The notes: a model not told the origin generated them from the letters alone. Counted from the stretch's first letter, positions 26,345 through 34,830 are shown. The stretch is 64,000 bases of DNA from Bacteroidetes bacterium UBA1947 (GCA_002336915.1 DDET01000055.1:62001-126000); one strand, 5' to 3'. A program made the numbers and translations.

Positions 26345-27565
26345 ATGGAATTGAAACTGCCGATATACCTGGACAATAATGCGACCACACCCTGCGACCC
26401 GCGGGTGCTGGAAACCATGTTGCCCTACTTTACCGAGAAGTTCGGTAATGCGGCAAGCCGTAACCACTCATTTGGATGGGCGGCTGAAGAAGCTGTGGAT
26501 TATGCCCGCGAACAGGTGGCAAAATTGATCAATGCTGATCCGAAAGAAATAATATTTACCTCGGGTGCTACCGAGAGCGATAACCTCGCTCTTAAAGGTG
26601 TATATGAAATGTACCAGTCGAAAGGTAATCATATCATTACCTGCACTACTGAGCATAAAGCGGTACTGGATACCTGCAAGCATATAGAAAAGATAGGCGG
26701 ACAGGTTACTTACCTTGAGGTACAGGCCGATGGCCTCGTTGACCTTACGGAACTTGAAAAAGCCATTACCGACAAAACCATCCTTATTGCAATCATGTAC
26801 GGCAATAACGAGATCGGTGTGCTGCAACCCATCCGCGAAATCAGCCGGATAGCCCGCAAGCACGGCGTGTTGTTATTCACAGATGCTACACAAGCTGTAG
26901 GCAAGATACCTGTTGATGTGCAGGCCGATGGTATCGACCTGATGGCCTTCAGCGCACACAAAATGTATGGCCCTAAAGGTATAGGTGCTTTATATGTTCG
27001 TCGCAAGAACCCTCGGGTAAAGGTTACCGCCCAGATGGACGGTGGCGGCCACGAGCGCGGTATGCGCAGCGGTACTATGAATGTACCCGGCATTGTAGGT
27101 TTTGGTAAGGCTTGCGAGATATGCATGAATGAAATGGAAGCCGAAGGCAAACGCCTCAGCATCCTGCGCGATAAACTGGAAACTTCATTAATGGAACTCG
27201 AAGAGTCATACGTAAATGGTAATACGGAACACCGCCTGCCACACGTCTGCAATATCTCTTTCAAATACGTAGAGGGCGAAGGCCTGATGATGGGTTTCAA
27301 TAAAGACATCGCAGTATCCAGCGGTTCCGCTTGTACTTCAGCTTCGCTCGAACCTTCTTATGTATTGAAGGCACTCGGCCTTGGCGATGACCTCGCACAT
27401 AGCTCATTGCGTTTCGGCCTTGGCCGCTTCACTACCGAGGAGCAAATTGATTTTACCATCAACGCTATTAAAACAACAGTGCTTAAACTGCGCGAAATGA
27501 GCCCCCTTTGGGAAATGTTCAAAGAGGGTGTGGATATTAACGCAATAGAGTGGGCGCATCATTAA
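26345..27565 (+). CDS. iscS: Cysteine desulfurase IscS
   Basis: A 406-residue PLP enzyme that strips sulfur from cysteine and passes it to IscU. PLP-Lys206 lies in AFSAHKMYGPKG, and the mobile-loop cysteine (about 330) is in SSGSACTSASLEPS, the type I (IscS/NifS) loop rather than the SufS type. The start YLDNNATTP is canonical. It heads an iscS-iscU-iscA operon (spacers 28 and 12 bases). No iscR, hscBA or ferredoxin gene is present here. Confidence 0.95.
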   Translation: MELKLPIYLDNNATTPCDPRVLETMLPYFTEKFGNAASRNHSFGWAAEEAVDYAREQVAKLINADPKEIIFTSGATESDNLALKGVYEMYQSKGNHIITCTTEHKAVLDTCKHIEKIGGQVTYLEVQADGLVDLTELEKAITDKTILIAIMYGNNEIGVLQPIREISRIARKHGVLLFTDATQAVGKIPVDVQADGIDLMAFSAHKMYGPKGIGALYVRRKNPRVKVTAQMDGGGHERGMRSGTMNVPGIVGFGKACEICMNEMEAEGKRLSILRDKLETSLMELEESYVNGNTEHRLPHVCNISFKYVEGEGLMMGFNKDIAVSSGSACTSASLEPSYVLKALGLGDDLAHSSLRFGLGRFTTEEQIDFTINAIKTTVLKLREMSPLWEMFKEGVDINAIEWAHH

Positions 27566-27593
27566 TTTTTTAAAATTTCAATTAACCAATACC

Positions 27594-28007
27594 ATGGCAT
27601 ATTCAGAAAAAGTAATTGATCATTACAGCAACCCTAAGAACGTAGGTACGCTCGATAAAGCTAAGACCAATGTAGGTACCGGCCTCGTGGGTGCGCCTGA
27701 GTGCGGCGACGTTATGCGCCTGCAGATAGAAGTGGACGAAGAGAGCGGCCTGATAAGCGATGCTAAATTCAAAACTTTTGGTTGCGGTTCTGCTATAGCT
27801 TCCTCATCATTGGCTACAGAATGGCTCAAAGGGAAAACCGTTGACCAGGCTATGGCTATCGACAATATGGATATAGTTGAAGAACTCAACCTGCCTCCTG
27901 TTAAGATACATTGCTCCGTACTTGCCGAAGACGCTATTAAAGCCGCTATCAATGATTATCGCGTGAAGAACGGCTTACCTGAACTGGTAGAAGAAAAGAA
28001 ACATTAA
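27594..28007 (+). CDS. iscU: Iron-sulfur cluster scaffold IscU
   Basis: A 137-residue scaffold protein with the three cluster cysteines in GAPECGDVM, KTFGCGSAIASSS and KIHCSVLAED, and the conserved Asp after the first one. The LPPVKIHC motif is the HscA chaperone recognition site, suggesting an HscA elsewhere in the genome. It receives sulfur from the IscS just upstream. Confidence 0.96.
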   Translation: MAYSEKVIDHYSNPKNVGTLDKAKTNVGTGLVGAPECGDVMRLQIEVDEESGLISDAKFKTFGCGSAIASSSLATEWLKGKTVDQAMAIDNMDIVEELNLPPVKIHCSVLAEDAIKAAINDYRVKNGLPELVEEKKH

Positions 28008-28019
28008 TCGGAAAGAACG

Positions 28020-28346
28020 ATGATTTACGTTAGTGACAAAGCAAGAGAAAAAGTATTCAAGCTGAAGAAAGACTCAGATCTTGGTGATGACTATTTTCTC
28101 CGTGTGAGCGTGGTAGGCGGCGGCTGTTCCGGCCTGTCTTACAAACTCGATTTTGACAATGAGACCCAGGCGAACGACCAGGTTTTTGAAGATAAGGATG
28201 TAAAGCTGGTCACAGATCTTAAAAGTTTCCTGTACCTCTGCGATACCACCCTCGATTTTTCAGATGGGCTTAATGGTAAAGGGTTTCACTTCATCAATCC
28301 CAATGCCAGCCGTAGCTGTGGCTGTGGCGAAAGCTTCGCTGTTTAG
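28020..28346 (+). CDS. iscA: A-type iron-sulfur carrier (IscA/HesB family)
   Basis: A 108-residue A-type carrier with the three conserved cysteines in GGGCSGLSY and SRSCGCGESF. It hands clusters from IscU to client proteins or supplies iron. It is the third gene of the isc operon and is followed by a terminator. ErpA or SufA cannot be excluded by sequence, but context favours IscA. Confidence 0.93.
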   Translation: MIYVSDKAREKVFKLKKDSDLGDDYFLRVSVVGGGCSGLSYKLDFDNETQANDQVFEDKDVKLVTDLKSFLYLCDTTLDFSDGLNGKGFHFINPNASRSCGCGESFAV

Positions 28347-28375
28347 GCAAATAAATTAGTTGAGTTTATACTTGT

Positions 28376-28404
28376 CCCGCAAGCCAATTGCGGGATTTTT
28401 TTTG
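28376..28404 (+). terminator. Terminator after iscA
   Basis: Stem CCCGCA (28376-28381) with TGCGGG (28389-28394), followed by A and a run of T, about 30 bases past the iscA stop. Confidence 0.8.
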
Positions 28405-28420
28405 CACCAAAATCGAAAAT

Positions 28421-28486
28421 ATAGCCCCCGGTTCAACAGTGGGACCAGGAATGACGGCCAATACGTCAACCGTTTTAACGGTTTAT
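28421..28486. repeat. Palindromic intergenic repeat, copy of the CCGTTTTAACGG family
   Basis: The left half resembles a hairpin of the form GCCC(A/C)CGGTT..AAC.GTGGG and the right half is AACCGTTTTAACGGTTT. The same two-part element recurs at 33821-33888. It is not coding and looks like a mobile-type palindromic element of the genome. Confidence 0.6.
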
Positions 28487-28510
28487 CATACCTCTCTGAC
28501 TTAATAAAAA

Positions 28511-28542
28511 CAACGTCCGGGCTGAAACCCGGACGTTGTTTT
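28511..28542 (-). terminator. Terminator of the SKNDINYKVC-repeat protein gene
   Basis: An 11-bp perfect stem (28511-28521 with 28528-28538) with A and T runs on both sides sits about 20 bases beyond the stop of the minus-strand gene. It can work in both directions. Confidence 0.75.
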
Positions 28543-28562
28543 ATCCTTTATGACTATTAATA

Positions 28563-29141
28563 CTAATGGTCACTAAGGCCACCATCGCTCGGTGGTATTG
28601 AAACAGAACCATTGTTGTAATTCATATTCCTGTGTTCTACTTTATCTTTTCCATCAGCCTCTGTGTTCAGTTGCTGCTCTATATTGTCCTGGTCTACTAC
28701 CTGTATATTGCTACGCTTTTTTGAGGTGTAACCCATATATGCGTTCGTCTGCTGCATGCTCAGGGAAGCTGCTCTGCCGGTATTTACAGACTCTGTGCCC
28801 ACTATTTGGTCGGAATGGTTTGTCTTCTGTATCAGGGGCTCATCAGGATTGCAAACTTTGTACTGGCTGTTTACAAGACAAACCTTGTAGTTAATATCGT
28901 TCTTGCTCCGTCCTTTTGATAAAGGTGTTACACCGCTGTTATCTACCTGGTAATTCCCCCGTGTCTGTAATTCATTTGCCCTTATTTCTCGTACACTATT
29001 GTAGGCGCCGCTACATATTTTATATCCGTTGCCTGCCCGGCATACTTTATAGTTAATGTCATTCTTACTATGTGTTGCCTGAGCGTTCGCACTAAAATGT
29101 ATCATCCCGATCATCACTAGTGCTATTGATATCTGTTTCAT
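28563..29141 (-). CDS. Small secreted protein with two SKNDINYKVC repeats
   Basis: A 192-residue protein with a signal peptide (to about residue 20) and no recognised domain. A motif of about 20 residues occurs twice: SKNDINYKVCRAGNGYKIC (about 25-43) and SKNDINYKVCLVNSQYKVC (about 79-97). In both, two cysteines are nine residues apart. This suggests two small disulfide-linked units. The C-terminal half is polar and Gln/Asn/Asp-rich, probably unstructured. It is the first of three small secreted-protein genes on the minus strand, all rich in Asn and Gln. Function unknown. Confidence 0.65.
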   Translation of the reverse strand: MKQISIALVMIGMIHFSANAQATHSKNDINYKVCRAGNGYKICSGAYNSVREIRANELQTRGNYQVDNSGVTPLSKGRSKNDINYKVCLVNSQYKVCNPDEPLIQKTNHSDQIVGTESVNTGRAASLSMQQTNAYMGYTSKKRSNIQVVDQDNIEQQLNTEADGKDKVEHRNMNYNNGSVSIPPSDGGLSDH

Positions 29142-29226
29142 GTTTAGTGTTTATTTTAGTTAAACAATAGCTGTTTCACCTATACCCATTGAAAACCCGT
29201 GCCACGGCTATGTTAAAAAAAATAAA

Positions 29227-29257
29227 AAGGTGCTGACTAATTAATAATCAGCACCTT
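29227..29257 (-). terminator. Terminator after the Asn/Pro-rich protein gene
   Basis: A ten-base-pair perfect stem (29227-29236 with 29248-29257) is followed on the minus strand by a T-rich run. It lies about 30 bases past the stop at 29286. Confidence 0.75.
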
Positions 29258-29285
29258 AGAGCCTCTACTGTAGAGGTTTGACTTA

Positions 29286-29660
29286 CTATTTTTGCAATGT
29301 ACCGGCTGGGGTATAGGTACCACCTGCCCCTGTATTATTTATTGTTCCCGGGGTATTGTTGTTATTGAAGCTGGGGCTGTTATTATTGTTCGTTCCCTGG
29401 CTGCCCGGAACATCATAGCTTCCGTTCGGCGAGGGCACCGCATTTTTTATAGTATTGCCTTTATTGTATTGCTGGCTGTTATTATCAAAGCTGGAGTTCT
29501 GGTTCGGCTTGGTCGTTTGGGCAGGATTATTCAACGGTTGCACCGGCTGTTGTACTGCGGGCGGCGCATTATTTATCACGGGTTGGTTGTTGTTATAGTT
29601 TTGTCCCTTTGCCACCACTACGGCTATCATCAGTCCTGTTATACACACTATCTTTTTCAT
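29286..29660 (-). CDS. Secreted low-complexity Asn/Pro/Gln-rich protein
   Basis: A 124-residue protein. A signal peptide (MKKIVCITGLMIAVVVAKGQ) is followed by a low-complexity chain dominated by Asn, Pro, Gln and Gly (YNNNQPVINNAPPAVQQP), with no cysteines in the mature part. No family recognised. Its composition suggests an unfolded surface or periplasmic linker-like protein. The opposite strand also has a long open frame here, but that is a shadow. Confidence 0.6.
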   Translation of the reverse strand: MKKIVCITGLMIAVVVAKGQNYNNNQPVINNAPPAVQQPVQPLNNPAQTTKPNQNSSFDNNSQQYNKGNTIKNAVPSPNGSYDVPGSQGTNNNNSPSFNNNNTPGTINNTGAGGTYTPAGTLQK

Positions 29661-29717
29661 GGCTTTCGTTTTTATGATTTTATAGACCTTCTCTGTTCAC
29701 TGTTATCTGTTCACTGC

Positions 29718-29942
29718 TTATTTACCCGGGCTTGGCACATTGCCTGCATTCTTCTCTTTGTTCAGTTTGCCTTTGCCAGTATCAGCCTTAGGCACAGTAG
29801 CCCCGTTTTCATGTCGGTGCCGTGGGGCATTGTGCGGGCTTATGGCCGTATCTTCCCTCTTTTGGGTTTGCTGTTTAGTATTTTGGGCATTTACAGATGT
29901 GCACAGCGCACAAAGTGTCGCTAACAAGATCGTTTTTTTCAT
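29718..29942 (-). CDS. Small secreted hydrophilic protein
   Basis: A 74-residue protein with a signal peptide (MKKTILLATLCALCTSVNAQ) and a charged mature part of about 54 residues (Lys, Glu, Asn, Pro). It is the most upstream of the three small secreted-protein genes, 57 bases before the next. No family recognised; a real gene is supported by the clear signal peptide only. Confidence 0.55.
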   Translation of the reverse strand: MKKTILLATLCALCTSVNAQNTKQQTQKREDTAISPHNAPRHRHENGATVPKADTGKGKLNKEKNAGNVPSPGK

Positions 29943-30085
29943 AATTCCCCGTTTTTATTTGCCCTAACACTATAAAAACTGCACCAGTAGCCTCAGATTA
30001 ATGCATTTTAACATCTTTTAGGCCTAATCAGTTTCACCTGTACCCATATTAGCGTAATTGATTTTTATTCCCTGCATATTTAAAG

Positions 30086-30093
30086 TATTTTTG
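30086..30093 (+). promoter_or_regulatory. Bacteroidota -7 box for nfu
   Basis: TATTTTTG matches TAnnTTTG and lies 19 bases before the ATG. A TTG about 25 bases upstream could be the -33 element, although the spacing is long. Confidence 0.45.
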
Positions 30094-30112
30094 TACCAAA
30101 TAAGATATCGTC

Positions 30113-30703
30113 ATGCTGAAGACTGGCAACACTATAGTGAGTATTTATACCGAGATGACACCCAACCCGGAAACAATGAAGTTTGTAGCAAACAAACTCC
30201 TGTATCCTGGCAAGAGCATTGATTTCCCCGATGAGGCTAGCGCAGCTCCTTCGCCCCTGGCAAAGGAACTGTTCGCTTTCCCCTTTGTACGCAGCGTGTT
30301 CATCGCAAGCAATTTCGTTACAATAAGCAAAACCGTTGATACGCAGTGGGAAGAAGTGATACCCGCTATCCGCGAGTTCCTCAAGCAGTATCTCGAAGAA
30401 GGGAAAGTGGTGATAAACGAAGATGAAATAGTAGTAAAGGCCGATACGAATGTGGTAAGTGCCGATGATACTGATGTGGTAAAACGCATTAAAGAACTGC
30501 TGGAGAATTATGTGAAACCTGCGGTTGAAATGGACGGCGGCGCCATAAGCTATAAAGGTTACGAAAACGGCACGGTAAAGCTTATGATGCAGGGTTCATG
30601 CTCCGGCTGCCCCTCATCTATGATCACGCTTAAGGCCGGCATAGAAGGTATGATGAAACGCATGATACCGGAAGTGAAAGAAGTGGTGGCTGAGTCAGAA
30701 TAA
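30113..30703 (+). CDS. nfuA: NifU-like iron-sulfur cluster carrier (Nfu)
   Basis: A 196-residue protein with two domains: an N-terminal Nfu_N domain (about 10-95, with TPNPETMKFV) and a C-terminal NifU-like domain (about 120-190) holding the CxxC cluster ligands in GSCSGCPSSM. Nfu proteins bind a 4Fe-4S cluster at a dimer interface and hand it to target enzymes. It stands near but apart from the isc operon, with its own terminator. Confidence 0.92.
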   Translation: MLKTGNTIVSIYTEMTPNPETMKFVANKLLYPGKSIDFPDEASAAPSPLAKELFAFPFVRSVFIASNFVTISKTVDTQWEEVIPAIREFLKQYLEEGKVVINEDEIVVKADTNVVSADDTDVVKRIKELLENYVKPAVEMDGGAISYKGYENGTVKLMMQGSCSGCPSSMITLKAGIEGMMKRMIPEVKEVVAESE

Positions 30704-30729
30704 GACATGTATTAACTTGCTATATAATT

Positions 30730-30759
30730 CAGCAGCCCATGTGGCTGCTGTTTTTTTTA
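30730..30759 (+). terminator. Terminator after nfu
   Basis: Stem CAGCAGCC (30730-30737) with GGCTGCTG (30743-30750), then a run of T. Confidence 0.85.
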
Positions 30760-30833
30760 GTTATATCTTTATCTTTAGACTTCACATTCTCATTGAGCCA
30801 TTGAGTATTGAGCCCTTGAGTAATTAATTAGAA

Positions 30834-31919
30834 ATGAGTAACGAAAATAATTACGTGGCCATAATGGCCGGCGGTATTGGCAGCCGGTTTTGGCCTGTAA
30901 GCCGCACCGCATACCCCAAGCAGTTCCTCGATCTGCTGGGCACCGGCCGTTCATTGATACAGTGGACCTACAACCGCTTCAAGAACATTTGCCCCAAAGA
31001 GAACATTTATTTTATCACCAACCAGGCCTACATAGGTGCTTTAAAACAGCAGATACCAGAGATAAGCGATGATAACATCATCAGCGAACCCTCGCGTAAG
31101 AATACTGCTCCCTGTGCGGCATATTTTGCCCACAAAATGATGGCGCTTAATCCTAAGGCCAATATCATCATGTCGCCCGCTGATCATTTGATAATGGATG
31201 AGCGTGCATTTGAACGCACCACCCAGGATGCACTCGATTTTGTATCGCATCATCCGGCATTGCTTACTCTTGGTGTAAAGCCCACCCGTCCCGATACCGG
31301 CTACGGTTATATACAGTATGATGCCGAAGAAGAGCTGGATAGCATTTACCGTGTAAAGACCTTTACTGAAAAGCCTTCCCTGGAGCTCGCTCGCACATTC
31401 TTAAAGAGCGGAGATTTCCTTTGGAACTCCGGCATTTTCGTTTGGAATGTACAAACCATCTACGATGCGCTCGAAAAGTTCATGCCCGAGATGCACGAAG
31501 TTTTCCTGCAGGCAAAAGATGTATATAATACCCCTAAGGAGCACGATGTAATACACGGCCTTTACTCACAGTGTACCAATATATCTATAGATTACGGGAT
31601 AATGGAAAAGGCCAAAAATGTTTATGTGATACCCGCATATTTTGGCTGGTGCGATCTTGGCACCTGGGAGTCAGCCTACGAAAATTCAGAGAAGGACTAC
31701 CTTGGCAATACCGTCTATGGCGACAATGTAATGGTCATAGACGCGTCCGAGTGTATGATAAAAGCGCCAAATGAAAAGCTGGTGGTGATACAGGGCCTTG
31801 AAAAATTCATTGTCATTGATACCCCCGACGTGCTCCTCATATGCGAGCGCAATCGCGAACAGCAAATAAAGGAATACGTAGCCGAGGTGAAGCGCAACAA
31901 AGGCGATAAATTCCTGTAA
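30834..31919 (+). CDS. manC: Mannose-1-phosphate guanylyltransferase
   Basis: A 361-residue nucleotidyltransferase with the signature MAGGIGSRFWPVSRTAYPKQF at its N-terminus and the FTEKPSLE sugar-binding block. It makes GDP-mannose from mannose-1-phosphate and GTP for surface glycans. The length fits the single-domain form without the C-terminal phosphomannose isomerase of longer ManC proteins. Repeats begin immediately after the stop codon. Confidence 0.92.
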   Translation: MSNENNYVAIMAGGIGSRFWPVSRTAYPKQFLDLLGTGRSLIQWTYNRFKNICPKENIYFITNQAYIGALKQQIPEISDDNIISEPSRKNTAPCAAYFAHKMMALNPKANIIMSPADHLIMDERAFERTTQDALDFVSHHPALLTLGVKPTRPDTGYGYIQYDAEEELDSIYRVKTFTEKPSLELARTFLKSGDFLWNSGIFVWNVQTIYDALEKFMPEMHEVFLQAKDVYNTPKEHDVIHGLYSQCTNISIDYGIMEKAKNVYVIPAYFGWCDLGTWESAYENSEKDYLGNTVYGDNVMVIDASECMIKAPNEKLVVIQGLEKFIVIDTPDVLLICERNREQQIKEYVAEVKRNKGDKFL

Positions 31920-31923
31920 TTTG

Positions 31924-31960
31924 GTAGCGTCAGCGCCGCTTCCGGCGGTCAGACGCCTTG
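31924..31960. repeat. REP-like hairpin, GTAGCGTC family (copy 1)
   Basis: Form GTAGCGTCAGC(N)GCGGTCAGACGC: an outer stem GCGTC/GACGC and an inner stem of CCGC/GCGG type. Other copies lie at 33413-33540 (three in tandem) and 39428-39510 (two). Inner stem sequences differ between copies while pairing is kept. Confidence 0.75.
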
Positions 31961-31965
31961 CAGGA

Positions 31966-32030
31966 AACTCCCCTCCTGCCAAGGAGGGGATGCCGGGTTG
32001 ACGAATGTCATAACCGGCTGGGGAGGTCTT
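31966..32030. repeat. Composite palindromic repeat, CTCCCCTCC family (copy 1)
   Basis: It contains a CCCCTCC(N)GGAGGGG hairpin, then a second inverted segment with TTGACGAATGTCA-like centre, ending GGCTGGGGAGGTC. Other copies are 34831-34895 and, inverted, 42747-42810. Confidence 0.7.
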
Positions 32031-32160
32031 GTTGAGACTAGCACTACAGCTAAATCAAAGAGGTGGTTAATTGCGATATCTGTTTTACCCATTGAGTCTC
32101 TCTACAGAGGACTCAATGGCTCGCGAGGGTCACAACGACACACTTTCTTATAATAATTTA

Positions 32161-32250
32161 TACCCCAACGGGGTTAAATCTGAATAGCCCCGGATGAGAT
32201 CCGGGGTACTGTAACGACCTATAGACAACAACCCCGGCGGGGTTGAATGT
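32161..32250. repeat. Composite palindromic repeat, AACCCCGG family (copy 1)
   Basis: Three short hairpins in a row: CCCCAACGGGG, CCCCGGATGAGATCCGGGG and AACCCCGGCGGGGTT, followed by GAATGTT. The same triplet recurs at 33663-33755 and 34936-35030. The 361-base gap 31920-32280 consists mostly of this and two other repeat families and has no gene. Confidence 0.7.
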
Positions 32251-32280
32251 TTTGTGGGAATATCATAACTTGAAACATTT

Positions 32281-33450
32281 ATGACACTCCCGCAAAAACA
32301 CAGCGCCAAAGGCACCACCATATTCACAGTAATGAGTGCACTGGCCACACAGCATAATGCTATAAACCTCTCACAGGGCTTTCCTGATTTTCCTATTGAT
32401 GAACGCCTGGGCCTCTTTCTACACGAAGCGACAAAAGAAGGCTTTAATCAATATGCGCCCATGCCCGGCCTTCCCATACTGCGCGAGGCAATATCAAATA
32501 ACTTTAAACAGCGCTACGGCCTTGATATAAATGCAGATACAGAAATAACTGTTACCCCCGGCGCCACATACGCTATATACACTGCCTTCACCTCCATACT
32601 GCAGGCAGGCGATGAAGCCATAGTTTTAGAACCCGCTTACGATAGCTATATTCCAAACATAGAAATGAATGGCGCAAAGGCGGTTCCGGTCGCACTCTCT
32701 GCGCCCGCATTTAATGTCGACTGGAACAAAGTAAAAGCCGCAATCACTCCAAAGACAAAAGCGATAATACTCAACACTCCACACAATCCCACAGGCGCAG
32801 TATGGAGCCGTGAAGACTGGAACACACTTGCAGACTTGGTACGTGGTACGGAGATGTACATCCTTTCCGATGAAGTTTATGAGCAGCTCATTTTCGATGG
32901 CAAAGAACACTATTCCGTTTTGCAACACGAGGAATTAAGGCAGCGCAGCTTCGCATTATATTCATTCGGCAAAGTGTTTCACAACACCGGCTGGAAGATG
33001 GGTTATTGCATAGCGCCACCTGCGCTCACGCAGGCCTTTCGTCGAATACACCAGTTCCTTGCCTTCTCAGTTAATACCCCCGCTCAGTACGCACTTGCAA
33101 AATACTTAGCCGCTCCACAATCGGAGCTGATCTGGAAAATGATGCAGCAAAAGCGCGACTACTTTTTAGAACTAATGCGCGACACACCATTTACCATTCA
33201 TACACCGTCCGGTGGTAGTTATTTCCAGGTAGCAGGTTATGAGCACATCAGCGATATGCCTGACATGGAATTTGCAAAATGGCTCACAGTAGAATATGGC
33301 GTAGCCACCATTCCCGTAAGTCCCTTTTACAGCAATAAAAAAGACGACAAGCTCATCCGCTTCTGCTTCGCCAAAAAGGAAGAAACCCTCAGAGAAGCCG
33401 TAAGCAGGCTGTGTAGCGTCAGCACCGCTTTCCGCGGTCAGACGCGTTGA
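32281..33450 (+). CDS. PLP aminotransferase (methionine/aromatic, YbdL-like)
   Basis: A 389-residue class I/II aminotransferase. The PLP lysine is in LYSFGKVFHNTGWKMGY; the substrate and cofactor blocks NTPHNPTGAVW and LSDEVYEQLIF are present. The N-terminal block INLSQGFPDFP and overall pattern fit the methionine aminotransferase group (YbdL), which transaminates Met, Phe and others with 2-oxo acids. The final 12 residues (CSVSTAFRGQTR) are encoded by a palindromic repeat that starts at 33413; the natural end is probably near RLC. Catalysis should not depend on them. Confidence 0.87.
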   Translation: MTLPQKHSAKGTTIFTVMSALATQHNAINLSQGFPDFPIDERLGLFLHEATKEGFNQYAPMPGLPILREAISNNFKQRYGLDINADTEITVTPGATYAIYTAFTSILQAGDEAIVLEPAYDSYIPNIEMNGAKAVPVALSAPAFNVDWNKVKAAITPKTKAIILNTPHNPTGAVWSREDWNTLADLVRGTEMYILSDEVYEQLIFDGKEHYSVLQHEELRQRSFALYSFGKVFHNTGWKMGYCIAPPALTQAFRRIHQFLAFSVNTPAQYALAKYLAAPQSELIWKMMQQKRDYFLELMRDTPFTIHTPSGGSYFQVAGYEHISDMPDMEFAKWLTVEYGVATIPVSPFYSNKKDDKLIRFCFAKKEETLREAVSRLCSVSTAFRGQTR

Positions 33451-33537
33451 GTGCAGGTAGCGTCAGCACCGCTTTTCCCGGTCAGACGCGTTGAGTGCAG
33501 GTAGCGTCGGCACCGCTTTTCGCGCTCAGACGCGTTG
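33413..33537. repeat. Tandem array of three GTAGCGTC-family hairpins
   Basis: Units begin at 33413, 33457 and 33501, a 44-base period, each about 37 bases of hairpin plus a spacer ending GAGTGCAG. The first unit overlaps the aminotransferase gene and contains its stop codon. Units share the outer stem and differ in the inner loop. Confidence 0.8.
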
Positions 33538-33662
33538 GGGGCATTGTCGCCCATTAGAAGTATGTATATATTGTCATCTGGCGTTTCCTATTGTTCTCCC
33601 GGTATAGGACTCAATGTCTTGTTAAAGCTCGCACAAAAGTTTAATCATGCTTCCCGGGAGCA

Positions 33663-33755
33663 ATACCCCAAGGGGGTTAAATATGAATAGCCCCGGATGC
33701 AATCCGGGGAACGGCAATACCGGAACATTATCAACCCCGGAGGGCGTTGAATGTT
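33663..33755. repeat. Composite palindromic repeat, AACCCCGG family (copy 2)
   Basis: Same three-hairpin order as 32161-32250, with CCCCGGATGCAATCCGGGG in the middle and AACCCCGGAGGGCGTTGAATGTT at the end. The 492-base gap 33451-33942 contains only repeats and no gene. Confidence 0.7.
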
Positions 33756-33820
33756 TTATTCGTCGGGACCATAAGATAGCGGCTTAATGACTTGCACATG
33801 CAAATAGTCTCCGATCAACA

Positions 33821-33888
33821 TATAGCCCACGGTTTCAACCGTGGGATGTAAATATCCCTTCTGCAAAACAACCGTTTTAACGGTTTCC
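33821..33888. repeat. Palindromic repeat, CCGTTTTAACGG family (copy 2)
   Basis: CCCACGGTTTCAACCGTGGG is a perfect 8-bp hairpin, followed after a spacer by AACCGTTTTAACGGTTT. It matches the element at 28421-28486 more cleanly than that copy. Confidence 0.7.
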
Positions 33889-33942
33889 CCACTCCGGTAA
33901 CGATAAATAGGCATTGTCAGCTCCCTATATTAAATTGCAAAT

Positions 33943-34824
33943 ATGAAAAAGCTATTTTTCAATATTTTGTTTATTCTTGCAGCAATATCCATTTCTCTTA
34001 ATGCTAAATGTAAAACCATGAACAAGTCCAATAAAAAAGTTACCGGCATAGGTGGCGTATTTTTTAAGTCCAAAGACCCTGACAAACTGAACGAATGGTA
34101 CAAAACCCACCTTGGACTGGAAACTACTAAATATGGCATGAGTTTCGAATGGCGATATGCCGATGATGCTACCCGGAAAGGACTCACCCAATGGAACCCC
34201 TTCAAGGAAAGCACGAAATACTTTGAACCTTCCACTAGCAGTTTTATGATCAACTACCGTGTCGAGAACATCGAAGCGCTTGTGGATCAGCTTAAGAAAG
34301 ACGGTGTGACGATAATTGATAAGATAGAAGGTAGTGATTACGGCAAATTCGTGCATATTATGGACCTTGAAGGCAACAAAATAGAGCTTTGGGAACCCAT
34401 TGACGAGATTGACAAAACCGCGGAGGCAAATACAGCAGCTAAGAACGATAAAAAAGTCACCGGTATAGGCGGCGTATTTTTTAAATCCAAAGACCCCGAC
34501 AAGCTGAACGAATGGTACAAAACCCACTTGGGATTGGAAACCACTAAATATGGCACGAGTTTCGAATGGCGACACGCCGATGACAGCAGCAAGAAAGGTC
34601 TCACCCAATGGAATCCCTTTAAGGAAACCACGAAATACTTTGAGCCCTCCACGGGCAGTTTTATGATCAACTACCGGGTCGGGAACATGGAAGCACTCCT
34701 TGAGCAGCTTAAAAAAGATGGCGTGACCATAACCGATACGATTGAAGATACTGAATATGGCAAGTTCGTACACATAATGGACCTTGAAGGGAACAAAATA
34801 GAGCTCTGGGAACCCAAAGACTAG
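33943..34824 (+). CDS. Tandem-duplicated VOC (glyoxalase-like) protein
   Basis: A 293-residue protein built from two nearly identical vicinal-oxygen-chelate domains, repeating with a 139-residue (417-base) period: KVTGIGGVFFKSKDPDKLNE begins both. Each unit has the pattern FEWR, LTQWNPFKE(S/T)TKYFEPST, SFMINYRV and HIMDLEGNKIELWEP, the last with the metal Glu. A hydrophobic N-terminus (MKKLFFNILFILAAISISLN) before the first unit looks like a signal peptide; a start at 34018 would remove it. Activity could be dioxygenase, lyase or drug binding; the substrate is unknown. The high identity of the halves at DNA level points to recent duplication. Confidence 0.8.
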   Translation: MKKLFFNILFILAAISISLNAKCKTMNKSNKKVTGIGGVFFKSKDPDKLNEWYKTHLGLETTKYGMSFEWRYADDATRKGLTQWNPFKESTKYFEPSTSSFMINYRVENIEALVDQLKKDGVTIIDKIEGSDYGKFVHIMDLEGNKIELWEPIDEIDKTAEANTAAKNDKKVTGIGGVFFKSKDPDKLNEWYKTHLGLETTKYGTSFEWRHADDSSKKGLTQWNPFKETTKYFEPSTGSFMINYRVGNMEALLEQLKKDGVTITDTIEDTEYGKFVHIMDLEGNKIELWEPKD

Positions 34825-34830
34825 CCGAAA

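Noticed and set aside
29292..29924. 210-residue plus-strand frame opposite the small secreted protein genes
   Set aside because: Tempting because it is longer than the minus-strand genes, but those have clear signal peptides and terminators, while the plus frame is an Ile/Arg-rich composition artefact.
33413..33537. CRISPR array
   Set aside because: Three units with a 44-base period, but the repeated part is about 37 bases of palindrome and the spacers are identical and very short. The same element occurs elsewhere singly, and no cas genes are present.
33952..34773. 273-residue minus-strand frame opposite the duplicated VOC gene
   Set aside because: It is also internally repeated only because the gene beneath it is. 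The VOC motifs are on the plus strand.
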